A program made the position numbers and the translations under genes. The notes under the pieces are model-generated. The model saw only the letters and a program-made list of their open reading frames with translations, had not been told where the DNA came from and searched no databases. Shown piece by piece: positions 8,401 to 15,079 of a stretch of DNA of 46,592 bases. The DNA comes from a virus: positions 1-46,592 of the IMG/VR virus record IMGVR_UViG_3300047175_000274. One strand, given 5' to 3'. Position 1 is the first letter of the stretch. Every line of letters starts with the position of its first letter.

Positions 8401-8931
8401 CATCCGTGGATCGGTCCCGCGGGTTTGTGGTTTGTGCCCGTGAATCACCAAGGCAATCAGAACTCTTCCCCGGAAGAAGTGGCGCGAGTTGCCGGCATCG
8501 TTGACAGTCTCCTCGCCCCCGGCGTCATCTGGATTGATGACGCTGGCAACGCCAGGCAGGTCCAACTCGACGACATTTTGATCGTCGCGCCGTACAACGC
8601 GCAGGTTTCCGATTTGGCGAATCGCTTGAATGGCGCGCGGGTAGGGACGGTCGATAAGTTCCAGGGGCAGGAGGCGGCGATCGTGATCTATTCGCTGACC
8701 ACGTCCTCGCCGGAGGACGCTCCTCGTGGAATGGAGTTTCTCTACAGCTTGAATCGGTTTAACGTGGCGACCTCGCGTGCCCGGGCCGTCGTCCTCGTTG
8801 TAGGAAGTCCTCGGCTCTTGGAGCCGGAATGCCGCACCCCACGCCAAATGCAGCTGGCGAACGCACTCTGTCGCTACGGCGAACTGGCCTCCGTCATCGA
8901 AACAGCCACTGTAACCGGCACGATCCGCTAG
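5491..8931 (+). CDS. RecB-like nuclease / RNase H-like exonuclease / SF1 helicase fusion (TM0106 family)
   Basis: A 1146-residue three-part enzyme. Residues 1-230 are a Cas4/RecB-like PD-(D/E)XK nuclease: D113, D133-x-K135, then a Q-L-S-L-Y-S motif, with C21 plus C217, C220 and C226 placed to hold an Fe-S cluster. Residues about 315-510 look like a DEDD-type RNase H-like exonuclease: F-F-D-L-E-G-D-P (D326, E328), H-F-A-A-Y-E, and Y-N-A-D-D-C. Residues about 735-1130 are an SF1B Dna2/Nam7-like helicase: G-P-P-G-S-G-K-T (K762), D-E-A-G (870-873), D-P-Q-Q-L-D, and the C-terminal V-D-K-F-Q-G-Q-E and N-V-A-T-S-R-A-R motifs. It is predicted to unwind and degrade DNA ends. ATG 5491 follows AAGGA. 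Neighbours suggest a defence role, but a host recombination or repair role is possible; the substrate is unknown. Confidence 0.88.
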   Translation: MKIEPDGIRLSATDLTNHLVCHHLTSLDLAVATGERPAPAWRSPDLWVLQKRGEEHEATYLAHLQDAGLTVLNLRDVDSEERAIAEAYAAMTAGAPVIAQATFADHRWFGRADVLRRVERPSKLGAWSYEVYDCKLARETKATTVLQLSLYSELLAAVQDILPESMYVVPPSADFEAEPYRVLDFAAYYRYIKARLENVVDGASRSLPTYPEPNLHCPLCRWWQECDAQWRRDDHLSLVAGISKLQRKQLQIWETSTVEQLAQLPLPIQQRPEHGSTEGYVRVREQARVQVLGRRKNGPVHEVLDITDDRGLSRLPDSSPGDIFFDLEGDPFVGLSGREYLFGFVVEDGGKPVYACRWAPSAEEEKEAFEWFVDSVMARWSQHPGLHIYHFAAYEPSALKRMMGRHATREDEVDRMLRAGLLVDLHAIVKQTVRASVEEYSLKALEIFHAFERAVPLKDSRQAMHRVEHGLELGLFTDIDATTRKTIEGYNADDCLSTRSLRNWLEHERGALEEAGHKIGRPAPSKGAPPEAVGERQQRVAALIQQLTQDIPADDQERTDEQRALWLLANLLDWHRRESKADWWEFFRLKDLPEEELLYDKSGLGGLTLIRRLGLNGKLPVDRYSFPKQETEIREGDAVLQKGDKIGEVLAIDFADCTVDIKKTKKTIDTHPSSVFLDTRGPNWESLAESLFRLATWVRDNGIDAPGAHRAGRDLLLRRPPRLTGEGELARPNESTVDAAKRVGMSLDHSVLAIQGPPGSGKTFTGARMICELVRQGKKVGVTAVSHKVVRNLLDAVLEAADETGLNWLRCVQKVSEKPEEDPPERIVLTTRNEDPLTTLNEGAAQVAAGTAWMWSREEFFEAVDVLFVDEAGQMSLANALAVVQATKSIVLLGDPQQLDQPLRGSHPEGAEASALGHLLAGAKTIAADKGLFLEKTWRLHPEICKFTSEVFYENRLQSRSGLERQQIDGHPWIGPAGLWFVPVNHQGNQNSSPEEVARVAGIVDSLLAPGVIWIDDAGNARQVQLDDILIVAPYNAQVSDLANRLNGARVGTVDKFQGQEAAIVIYSLTTSSPEDAPRGMEFLYSLNRFNVATSRARAVVLVVGSPRLLEPECRTPRQMQLANALCRYGELASVIETATVTGTIR

Positions 8932-9017
8932 ACCATCCGCACGCCAGGCGATCAAAACAATTCTCCAAGCCCATGTTCTGATTGATAAAATGAAGTTTTG
9001 CGTTTGGTAAGAGCCCG

Positions 9018-9116
9018 ATGAACGCGTACCTGCCCGAATGGGAGGCGCGTGATGCAGGGCGTGCCAGCACTCTGCAGGACATCAGGATTCGCGTCCGGGG
9101 AGGTTCACTCGCATGA
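9018..9116 (+). CDS. Short coupled ORF (32 aa), first of an unrecognised operon
   Basis: ATG 9018 follows GGTAAGAG and encodes 32 residues (begins M-N-A-Y-L-P-E-W). Its TGA overlaps the next short ORF's ATG (ATGA, 9113-9116), and that ORF is joined to the 349-residue gene in the same way. No family recognised. It lies in the 276-base gap after the helicase gene. A chain of two ATGA overlaps, each with a ribosome-site-like sequence, favours real translation, possibly as a leader peptide. Confidence 0.35.
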   Translation: MNAYLPEWEARDAGRASTLQDIRIRVRGGSLA

Positions 9117-9211
9117 CCAGGCGTCACATTCTGTGCCACGCCGCGCGGTTTTATTTCGGTGAGGACGCGATGCCTTCCCAGCTGCTCTCTGACAGGAGGT
9201 GGCGTCAATGA
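9113..9211 (+). CDS. Short coupled ORF (32 aa), second of an unrecognised operon
   Basis: ATG 9113 follows a strong GGGGAGG site (9097-9103) at nine bases. The 32-residue basic product begins M-T-R-R-H-I-L-C-H. Its TGA (9209-9211) overlaps ATG 9208 of the larger downstream gene. Within its 3' end lies the AGGAGG that serves that downstream gene. No family recognised. The ribosome site and the double coupling are the only evidence that it is a gene. Confidence 0.4.
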   Translation: MTRRHILCHAARFYFGEDAMPSQLLSDRRWRQ

Positions 9212-10254
9212 AGCTGCTCGGTCCGCCCGACTACAGTCCCGAAGAGCGACAGGCGTTGCTCGATTTTGTCCTGGCGCTCCGGAAGTCTCACATTCAGGGT
9301 TTTCTCAAGGAGGTCGAGCTATCCGGGTATTCCGGGACAAAGCAGAAATTGCGCGACAGGCTTCAGGAAGCTCTTGACGGCGATGAGATTACCTGCGAGC
9401 AACTGGTGGAATTCCTCGACTCCGAGGCTCCGTGGGGGAAACAACACGTTTTGCTCTACCACGGTCCTCAACATGATGTCCAGGCATGGAAGGACCCCAA
9501 TCACGTCCACGGTCTCCTGAAACGCCATCGCGTTGGTAAGTTCTTCAACGCGAACTTTCCGTTGATCCTCCCTGATAAGCTCACGCTGTCGTCGGTAACC
9601 CACGCCAATGGGAAGTTGCGCGTCACAGCCATCCAGAAGCGTGAATACCGGGAACGAGCGTCCGAGCACGACACGGAGAAAGACATCAACGGAGAGAGAA
9701 TATTCCTCAAGGCCTATAGGGACCACCTGACGCGCACGCTCGCTGCGTTCGAGTGGGACTTGAATGCGAACGTTGCGATGCTCCAGATTACGCAACTCCA
9801 AGAGGACGGAGACTATGAGAAACTCGTCGAGCAGTTCTCTCAGCTTGTCAAACCCTGGCTCGACATCAAGCAGTTCAGTACAGTTGACTTCCATTCGGTG
9901 ATCCGTAAGCTTCACGAGCTTGAGAAGAATGGCCAGGCCGAGGCACGTTCTCACGGAATCGACTATCGCTCGCCTGGAGGCAGGCGGGTGTCGGCACGCA
10001 GTCCAAGCCCACAAGACTCCGTACATGGCGAGCAATACATAGATGAGGCGATGGATAGCGTGCGGAAAAACAGCGTCGGCCAATTGGGCAACTTCTACTG
10101 GCTTGCGGCCAAGAAGCCGGGCCCCGGCGTGAATCCCTTGCGCGAAGACGTTCACGTGATCATCGTGGGCAGGAGATCACGTGTCAACTTCCCGACGCCG
10201 AACACGGAGGAAGTATTGAGGTATGTCCTTCACAGAATGCGCGCGCTTAGCTGA
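9208..10254 (+). CDS. Unrecognised 349-residue protein with SAP-like N-terminus
   Basis: ATG 9208 is chosen because AGGAGG (9194-9199) sits eight bases upstream; GTG 9199 would overlap that site. I do not recognise the family. Residues about 30-60 (I-Q-G-F-L-K-E-V ... G-Y-S-G-T-K-Q-K-L-R-D-R-L) resemble a SAP DNA-binding helix pair. The middle has a long charged helical stretch rich in Glu and Lys, and there are no membrane segments or obvious nucleotide-binding motifs. The last 32 bases overlap the next gene, so the two proteins are probably made together. Position directly after the nuclease/helicase fusion makes a defence or replication-linked role possible, but the sequence gives no activity. 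Confidence 0.75.
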   Translation: MKLLGPPDYSPEERQALLDFVLALRKSHIQGFLKEVELSGYSGTKQKLRDRLQEALDGDEITCEQLVEFLDSEAPWGKQHVLLYHGPQHDVQAWKDPNHVHGLLKRHRVGKFFNANFPLILPDKLTLSSVTHANGKLRVTAIQKREYRERASEHDTEKDINGERIFLKAYRDHLTRTLAAFEWDLNANVAMLQITQLQEDGDYEKLVEQFSQLVKPWLDIKQFSTVDFHSVIRKLHELEKNGQAEARSHGIDYRSPGGRRVSARSPSPQDSVHGEQYIDEAMDSVRKNSVGQLGNFYWLAAKKPGPGVNPLREDVHVIIVGRRSRVNFPTPNTEEVLRYVLHRMRALS

Positions 10255-10891
10255 ACAACACCCGGATCTTGCGCGCGTCTTCGAGCGGCTCGAATCCCAG
10301 TTGGGCGCAATGGGAACAGCCGTGGTCATCCGGCCTGATGATCTGGCCAGCCTCCTGAATGTCGATCCCAATCAGATGCACTCGACCCTCGATCTGCTCG
10401 CGCAGGAGGAATTGCTCCTGCGAATTGAGATGATTGAGTGCGCGTATTGTGAAATGGCGGCGCCTCTGTCAGGTTACCAGGAAGCGATCGATGAGGAAGA
10501 GGATTACCGATGCACGAGTTGCGATCGTCCGCTCACTGATAGGACGATTCGGATCATTACAGCTTACCGGCGCGGAGCGAAGTGGCCGGAGATCCCAAAG
10601 CTAAGGGATGGTTCCGGAGATGTAGACCCCGTGCAGTTCACATCGAGTATCTCGATCCTTGGGCTGGATGAGCACGGATGGTACACGCACAGTCGGCTTG
10701 CTGAGGTCTTTAATTTGGGGAAGGAAGCGTTGCGCAAGAGACTGGATCGCTATCGGGAACAGAAACCACTCGGCGGATGGAAGCAGAATGACGACCGGCG
10801 ACCCAGGGAATCAAAGTACCTTTACCAGTTGCGAGCAGTTAAGGTCGTCATTGAGGAGCTTCGTGCGTCCAGCCAACGTCCAGCGAAATAA
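10223..10891 (+). CDS. Winged-helix and zinc-ribbon protein
   Basis: A 222-residue protein overlapping the previous gene by 32 bases. Residues about 38-70 read as a winged helix (D-D-L-A-S-L-L-N-V-D ... S-T-L-D-L-L-A-Q-E-E-L-L), followed by a likely zinc ribbon with C-A-Y-C near residue 74 and C-T-S-C near residue 97. A second HTH-like stretch lies at about 155-185 (S-R-L-A-E-V-F-N-L-G-K-E-A-L-R-K-R-L), ending in a basic tail. It is therefore most likely a DNA-binding partner or regulator for the 349-residue protein. No family name is recognised. It is the last gene of the 9018-10891 operon; a 118-base gap follows in which I see no clear promoter or terminator. Confidence 0.7.
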   Translation: MSFTECARLAEQHPDLARVFERLESQLGAMGTAVVIRPDDLASLLNVDPNQMHSTLDLLAQEELLLRIEMIECAYCEMAAPLSGYQEAIDEEEDYRCTSCDRPLTDRTIRIITAYRRGAKWPEIPKLRDGSGDVDPVQFTSSISILGLDEHGWYTHSRLAEVFNLGKEALRKRLDRYREQKPLGGWKQNDDRRPRESKYLYQLRAVKVVIEELRASSQRPAK

Positions 10892-11009
10892 TCTTGCTGC
10901 TTGATAGCCGCGTCGAATAGGCCCGCCCGGCATCCAGCAACCGTCCGCTGACAACACGAGATTCGCATAACCACGTATTCTGCAATCGATTCCTCGATGG
11001 AGGGTATTG

Positions 11010-11135
11010 ATGAAGCAGGAGTGGCGATGCGAGAAACTCGACATGCTTCTCGGCGTTATGCGCGGAGCACGGCTCCAGTGCTTTCAGCGAGCAAAGTACG
11101 TCCAGTATCGTCTTGAGGATGGGACCGTGCGATGA
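11010..11135 (+). CDS. 41-residue phage protein, possibly degenerate Com-like
   Basis: ATG 11010 follows GGAGG (10999-11003) at six bases, and its TGA overlaps the next ATG (ATGA at 11132-11135). The peptide starts M-K-Q-E-W-R-C-E-K-L-D-M-L-L-G. This recalls the N-terminus of small Com-like zinc-finger phage proteins (W-R-C-x-x-C-x-x-L-L-G), but the second cysteine of the first pair is Leu and the C-terminal pair is missing, so it could not bind zinc in that way. A small hairpin (ATCGA/TCGAT, 10985-10998) abuts its ribosome site. The placing and ribosome site support it as a gene; the family link is a guess. Confidence 0.55.
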   Translation: MKQEWRCEKLDMLLGVMRGARLQCFQRAKYVQYRLEDGTVR

Positions 11136-11482
11136 GCAAGCCTACCTCCACACACGACCTGCGACCGTCGGAGCGCGCATTTGTGACCGCTATGCAGCGG
11201 CTATGCTTCGGCCGCTTCGAGTCTCTGGGAATAGAGCGTGGCGAACTGGTGCTCGATCCCTGGCCGACGATGGTGCGCAGCGTGAAGTTCGCCGGCGAAG
11301 AGTCTGCGGTCCGTCGAATGTCGCGAGACGAATTCACACTCAAGCGCCAGGTCATCGAGCTGTTTGAGTACGTGCGCGCGGTCGAAGCTGGGGAGATTCG
11401 TTGTCTCGAAGTGCGACATGGCCTCCCGTTTTCGATGGAGGTCGAGCACCATACCAACTCAAGCGGAGCCGAGCGTGGTTGA
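11132..11482 (+). CDS. Hypothetical phage protein (116 aa)
   Basis: A 116-residue protein of the early phage operon, coupled to the 41-residue gene upstream (ATGA) and overlapping the sigma-factor start downstream by eight bases. The sequence is mixed alpha/beta, with R-P-S-E-R-A-F-V-x-A-M-Q-R-L near the N-terminus and two basic amphipathic stretches. I recognise no domain, catalytic motif or membrane segment. Its place, directly before a sigma-70-like factor and a primase-helicase, suggests a role in early transcription or replication, which is inference only. Confidence 0.7.
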   Translation: MSKPTSTHDLRPSERAFVTAMQRLCFGRFESLGIERGELVLDPWPTMVRSVKFAGEESAVRRMSRDEFTLKRQVIELFEYVRAVEAGEIRCLEVRHGLPFSMEVEHHTNSSGAERG

Positions 11483-12023
11483 GGGTATCTTCGAGCAGTC
11501 TTTTTCCGCCACCTGTCGTCTCGCAGCCGTGCGCGCGGCGGCGACCGTTACCCTCTGCCAGCTCCCGACCGACACCCGCGAGGACCTCGAGCAAGAGGCC
11601 TTGTTGGAACTCTGGCGAAAACGTCCAGCCTATGATCCGCAGCGCGGGAGTTGGCGCACGTTCTCGGAACGAGTTGTCGCCAACAGAATGACGTCGCTGG
11701 TGCGTGCGATGCGTTCGGAGCGATCCGGCCAATTCCGGGAAGAGTCGATTGAGGAGCTCCTTGGGCTGGCAGCGCCGAACAGACTCGCCGACCTGCCGGC
11801 CGCTGTCTCGCAAGTCTTGGCCGGCTTGTCCTCGTTCGACCGGAGCGTGGCGCGGTGCTTGGTCGGTTACTCGGCCATCGAGATCGGCCAAAAGCTGGGC
11901 GTTTCCCGCGCGACAGTCTATCGCGCCATCGGGCGGCTCCGGGCAGCATTCACAGAGGCGGGCTTATCCCCGTCGGGGCGTGATCATGCATGCGACAGCG
12001 AACGGGCCTTCACCAGTGAATGA
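11475..12023 (+). CDS. Sigma-70 family (ECF-like) RNA polymerase sigma factor
   Basis: The start is GTG 11475, supported by GGAG six bases upstream; the upstream open frame overlaps another gene. The 182-residue protein has a region-2-like helix set (about residues 35-80: E-D-L-E-Q-E-A-L-L-E-L-W, then W-R-T-F and R-M-T-S-L-V-R) and a region 4 HTH near the C-terminus (A-I-E-I-G-Q-K-L-G-V-S-R-A-T-V-Y-R-A-I-G-R-L). Such two-domain proteins bind core RNA polymerase and direct it to dedicated promoters. It could switch on late or replication genes of this element. It overlaps the primase-helicase start by 38 bases. A role as a plain DNA-binding regulator is possible because region 2 is weakly conserved. 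Confidence 0.75.
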   Translation: MVEGIFEQSFSATCRLAAVRAAATVTLCQLPTDTREDLEQEALLELWRKRPAYDPQRGSWRTFSERVVANRMTSLVRAMRSERSGQFREESIEELLGLAAPNRLADLPAAVSQVLAGLSSFDRSVARCLVGYSAIEIGQKLGVSRATVYRAIGRLRAAFTEAGLSPSGRDHACDSERAFTSE

Positions 12024-14079
12024 GGGAACCGGGCCGGCGCTCACGGATGCGGACTACGCAAGTCTCGCGGGGCGATGGATTGATCGCGGACTTGCCGCAG
12101 CAGCCAAGATCCGGCGCGTCGATTCCGGCACGGGGCGTTCCCTCGTTGGCCGACAGGATCATGCTTCGTATGAGGGTCTGGCGATCCCATACTTCTTGCC
12201 GGGTGAATCCCGCATTCGGGAGTGGCGCCTGCGCCGCGACCACCCCGAAATAGAGTATAAGGACGGCAAACCAAGGGAGCGCGGGAAGTATTTGTCACCG
12301 CCTGGACGAAAGAACATGATCTATTTCGTGCCGGGCACTTCTCAGGACTTGGTGAAGGCAGTCGCCACACCAGTGATCGTGACTGAGGGCGAGTTCAAAA
12401 CGCTCGCGCTCTGGCGTCTCGCCAATCACGAATCGGCCGCTCCTCGATTCTTGCCGCTCGGATTGGCGGGCGTTTGGAACTGGCGTGGCACGGTCGGTAA
12501 GACCACTGGCCCGAACGGCGACCGACGCAATGTTAAGGGTGTGATCCCCGACCTCGACCTCGTACTCTGGGAAGGTCGCCGCGTGATCATCGCCTTTGAC
12601 GCAGACGCCGACAAGAACGAGCAGGTTGAAATCGCCAGAAGCCTCCTGGCGCGCGAACTGCGGACCCGTGGTGCGGAAGTCGCGTTCGTCACCTGGGACA
12701 TCGCTCAAGGGAAAGGAATAGACGATCTACTGGCGAACGTCGGACCGGAAAAGGTCCTGGAGTTGGTGGAAACCGCCGACTTCGAGAAACCAGCAGACGA
12801 TGACGAGATCAGCGTTCATCAGATTGCCGAACTGATCTCAGGTCGGCACCGATTTGCCCAGGACGTCGGCGGACGGCTGTACATTTTCCGCGGCGGAAAC
12901 TATCACTCGGATGGCGCCTCCTTTGTTCGTCAGCAGGTGAAACAGCTTCTGGAGCGCATGCGGCTATCGTCAAAATGGAGTAGCCACAAGGCCGAGGAGG
13001 TGGTGAAATACATCGAGGTCGATGCGCCCCTGCTATGGGAAAGGCCAAAAGTCGATGTCGTTAATTTGCTGAACGGTCTATTAGATGTCAACACGCGGAC
13101 GCTCTCGCCGCACTCAGCCGATTTCCTCTCGCCCATCCAGCTCCCAGTGAAGTTCGACCCCGCCGCGCAGTGTCCAGCCTGGGATAAGTTCATCAGCGAA
13201 GTGTTCCCCGGCGATTCAGAGGCCATCGCGTGGGAGATCCCCGCCTGGCTGGCGACGCCGGATACTTCGATTCAGAAGGCGGTCTTGCTGATGGGCGACG
13301 GGGCGAACGGAAAGTCCACCTACCTGCGCGCCGTACTGGCGTTCGTTGGCCGGCAGAATGTGGCGGCCATCAGTCTTCATCGGCTGGAGAACGATCGCTT
13401 CTCGGTCGCGCGCCTTGTCGGCAGACTCGCGAACATCTGCCCCGATTTGCCCAGTGAGGATCTTTCCAGCACCTCGATCTTCAAGGCGATCACAGGCGGC
13501 GATGCCCTGTTGGCTGAGCGGAAGTTCGAAGAGTCCTTCGAATTCGTGCCGTTCGCGCGGCTGATCTTTTCGGCCAACCACCCGCCCAAGAGCCAGGACG
13601 CATCGTCGGCGTTCTTCCGCCGGTGGGTGGTCGTTCCCTTCGAGCGAACATTTCACGCGGGCGATCCAAGCACACTACCTCGCGACCAGTTGGATGCGAT
13701 GTTGGCCGATCCCGCCGAACTCAGCGGCGTGTTGAACAAGGCCCTCGAATCCCTCAAGGCGATCCGCGCCAACGGGCTCAGTGAAAGCGAATCCATACGG
13801 CGCGCAATGGACGAATTTCGGCAAACAACTGATCCTGTCGCGGTCTGGCTCGACCGCAACACGGTGCTCGAACCCGATGCGCTGATCCCGGCCGACCGGC
13901 TTTGGCAGGACTACAACCAGGACCGCGTGGCGAAGGGCCGGCCAACGGTCAGTAAGACGGCGCTCGGCCGCGCCATTGCCCAGTTGCGGCCAACCCTTGA
14001 GAAGCGCCAGCGGACTGTAAACAACAGGCTCTCATGGTGTTACATCGGAATTGGGTTAATCGTGAAGGACCACGGGTAG
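11986..14079 (+). CDS. Phage/plasmid primase-helicase, DUF3854/D5 (P4) type
   Basis: A 697-residue replication protein. Residues about 125-215 form a TOPRIM-like fold (V-T-E-G-E with E134; A-F-D-A-D-A-D with D205 and D207) in the manner of DUF3854. A D5-type N-terminal segment comes next (about 330-420). The SF3 helicase follows with G-D-G-A-N-G-K-S-T (K443) and the S-A-N-H-P-P / F-F-R-R-W-V-V-V-P-F signature near residues 525-550. A C-terminal winged helix closes the protein. It should prime and unwind DNA at the phage origin. ATG 11986 is chosen; GTG 11980 is also possible. The start lies inside the sigma-factor gene. The iteron-like region directly downstream fits the P4 arrangement of such a protein with its origin. 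Confidence 0.9.
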   Translation: MHATANGPSPVNEGTGPALTDADYASLAGRWIDRGLAAAAKIRRVDSGTGRSLVGRQDHASYEGLAIPYFLPGESRIREWRLRRDHPEIEYKDGKPRERGKYLSPPGRKNMIYFVPGTSQDLVKAVATPVIVTEGEFKTLALWRLANHESAAPRFLPLGLAGVWNWRGTVGKTTGPNGDRRNVKGVIPDLDLVLWEGRRVIIAFDADADKNEQVEIARSLLARELRTRGAEVAFVTWDIAQGKGIDDLLANVGPEKVLELVETADFEKPADDDEISVHQIAELISGRHRFAQDVGGRLYIFRGGNYHSDGASFVRQQVKQLLERMRLSSKWSSHKAEEVVKYIEVDAPLLWERPKVDVVNLLNGLLDVNTRTLSPHSADFLSPIQLPVKFDPAAQCPAWDKFISEVFPGDSEAIAWEIPAWLATPDTSIQKAVLLMGDGANGKSTYLRAVLAFVGRQNVAAISLHRLENDRFSVARLVGRLANICPDLPSEDLSSTSIFKAITGGDALLAERKFEESFEFVPFARLIFSANHPPKSQDASSAFFRRWVVVPFERTFHAGDPSTLPRDQLDAMLADPAELSGVLNKALESLKAIRANGLSESESIRRAMDEFRQTTDPVAVWLDRNTVLEPDALIPADRLWQDYNQDRVAKGRPTVSKTALGRAIAQLRPTLEKRQRTVNNRLSWCYIGIGLIVKDHG

Positions 14080-14210
14080 TGTCACTGAGTTCACGCGGTT
14101 AACGCGGTTCACTCTATCTTGTATTCACGCACGAGAAAGGACGTTTTGGACGGTTTCCCAATCCAGAAACAAATAGAGCGGAACCGCGTGAACTCTGTGA
14201 AGTGCGTGAA
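14062..14210. repeat. Iteron-like inverted repeat region, candidate replication origin
   Basis: The non-coding stretch after the primase-helicase holds a perfect 14-base inverted repeat, GAGTTCACGCGGTT (14087-14100) and AACCGCGTGAACTC (14182-14195), 81 bases apart. The pentamer GTGAA or its complement TTCAC occurs seven times: 14062, 14090, 14108, 14124, then 14188, 14197 and 14206 with exact nine-base spacing; about 0.3 copies are expected by chance. The block between the arms is AT-richer than its surroundings. From memory the P4 alpha protein binds iterons containing GGTGAACA, which these resemble. The rest of the 316-base gap up to 14395 shows no further repeat or promoter I can support. 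Confidence 0.55.
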
Positions 14211-14395
14211 GCGTGCGAGGTTCATTCGAGTGACGGCGTGAGACAGAATCGGCTTCGCGTGCGTATATAGTGTCGAAGCCGTTCAACAGGCCAGCGCCGA
14301 GCGCACCCTCCGAAGGCCGAGCTACTCCGAGCGTCGGGACGCTCTTGAATCCAGTCCCGCAGCATTTCCTGCTGTCCTACGTGTGCCCAACAGTC

Positions 14396-14740
14396 ATGAA
14401 GCCTATTTTGATACCGGTGTATCGTGCTGACCATAGCCTGTACGCGCATGTGAATGAGCAACGGTTGGGGCGGCTTCAATCCGCGGGATTGATCGACCGC
14501 CTAGTGCGCAGCCGGAAGGGACACGTCATGCGGGCGATTCTCTTCCTGCGAGTTGGCGAGCCGAAGCCGACATCGGCGAATTCCGTGGCTGGCACTAAAT
14601 ACAGCTTCAAGGAGCGACTTGAGCACGGGCGGTCATGGGACTTGAGGCGCCTCGGCGGAAACCACGAAGGCAAGACTTATGCGCCACCCGAGGTGCGTGC
14701 CGCCTTCTTGCAAGTTGTTGCTGATTGTACGGTCAAATGA
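14396..14740 (+). CDS. Hypothetical phage protein (114 aa)
   Basis: The product read from ATG 14396 is 114 residues, beginning M-K-P-I-L-I-P-V-Y-R-A-D. A longer reading from GTG 14270 adds 42 residues of low-complexity, proline-rich sequence and would run into the origin region, so the shorter form is preferred, although it has no good ribosome site. It contains R-L-G-R-L-x-x-A-G-L-I and a basic R-K-G-H-V-M-R-A stretch that could touch nucleic acid. I recognise no family. It lies between the candidate origin and the methyltransferase genes in a typical phage accessory slot. Confidence 0.6.
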   Translation: MKPILIPVYRADHSLYAHVNEQRLGRLQSAGLIDRLVRSRKGHVMRAILFLRVGEPKPTSANSVAGTKYSFKERLEHGRSWDLRRLGGNHEGKTYAPPEVRAAFLQVVADCTVK

Positions 14741-14865
14741 AAAGCCAACGACGACAAATCGGCGCGCGTTACATCGCGCGTGTTCGCGGCGCGTTCGTCC
14801 GGAATGGTAGGCGCCCGCGAGTGAAAGGCATAGGTACTTCCCGGCGACTTTCGGCGGCGCGTTGA
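14737..14865 (+). CDS. Very basic 42-residue peptide ORF
   Basis: ATG 14737 overlaps the previous stop (ATGA, 14737-14740). The product is 42 residues, about one third Arg or Lys, beginning M-K-S-Q-R-R-Q-I-G-A-R-Y. The coupling is the main support; there is no independent ribosome site and no recognised family. The 214 bases between it and the next gene are very GC-rich and hold three copies of GGCCAAC or its complement (14967-14973, 15004-15010, 15028-15034), the last two forming an inverted repeat; I see no promoter there. Confidence 0.35.
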   Translation: MKSQRRQIGARYIARVRGAFVRNGRRPRVKGIGTSRRLSAAR

Positions 14866-15079
14866 AGAGTAGCGCAACTTCGCTAGCGTCAGCCGAAAAA
14901 AGAGGTGGTCGGTGGTCACCCCACCCGGCGCGCCCCGTTCGCGCCGCCAGACGGGCTGGCACCACTGGCCAACCCGCCGCGACGGGCGCGACACGGGCCA
15001 GCCGTTGGCCACCGGGCGCGGGATCTCGGCCAACGCCGCGAGCGGGAACCCGGCACTGGGAAAGACAAGAGGAGTACCA

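Noticed and set aside
14866-15079. cos or attachment site in the GC-rich repeats (GGCCAAC copies)
   Set aside because: Repeats are short and far from the terminase genes; nothing specific to cos or att can be shown.
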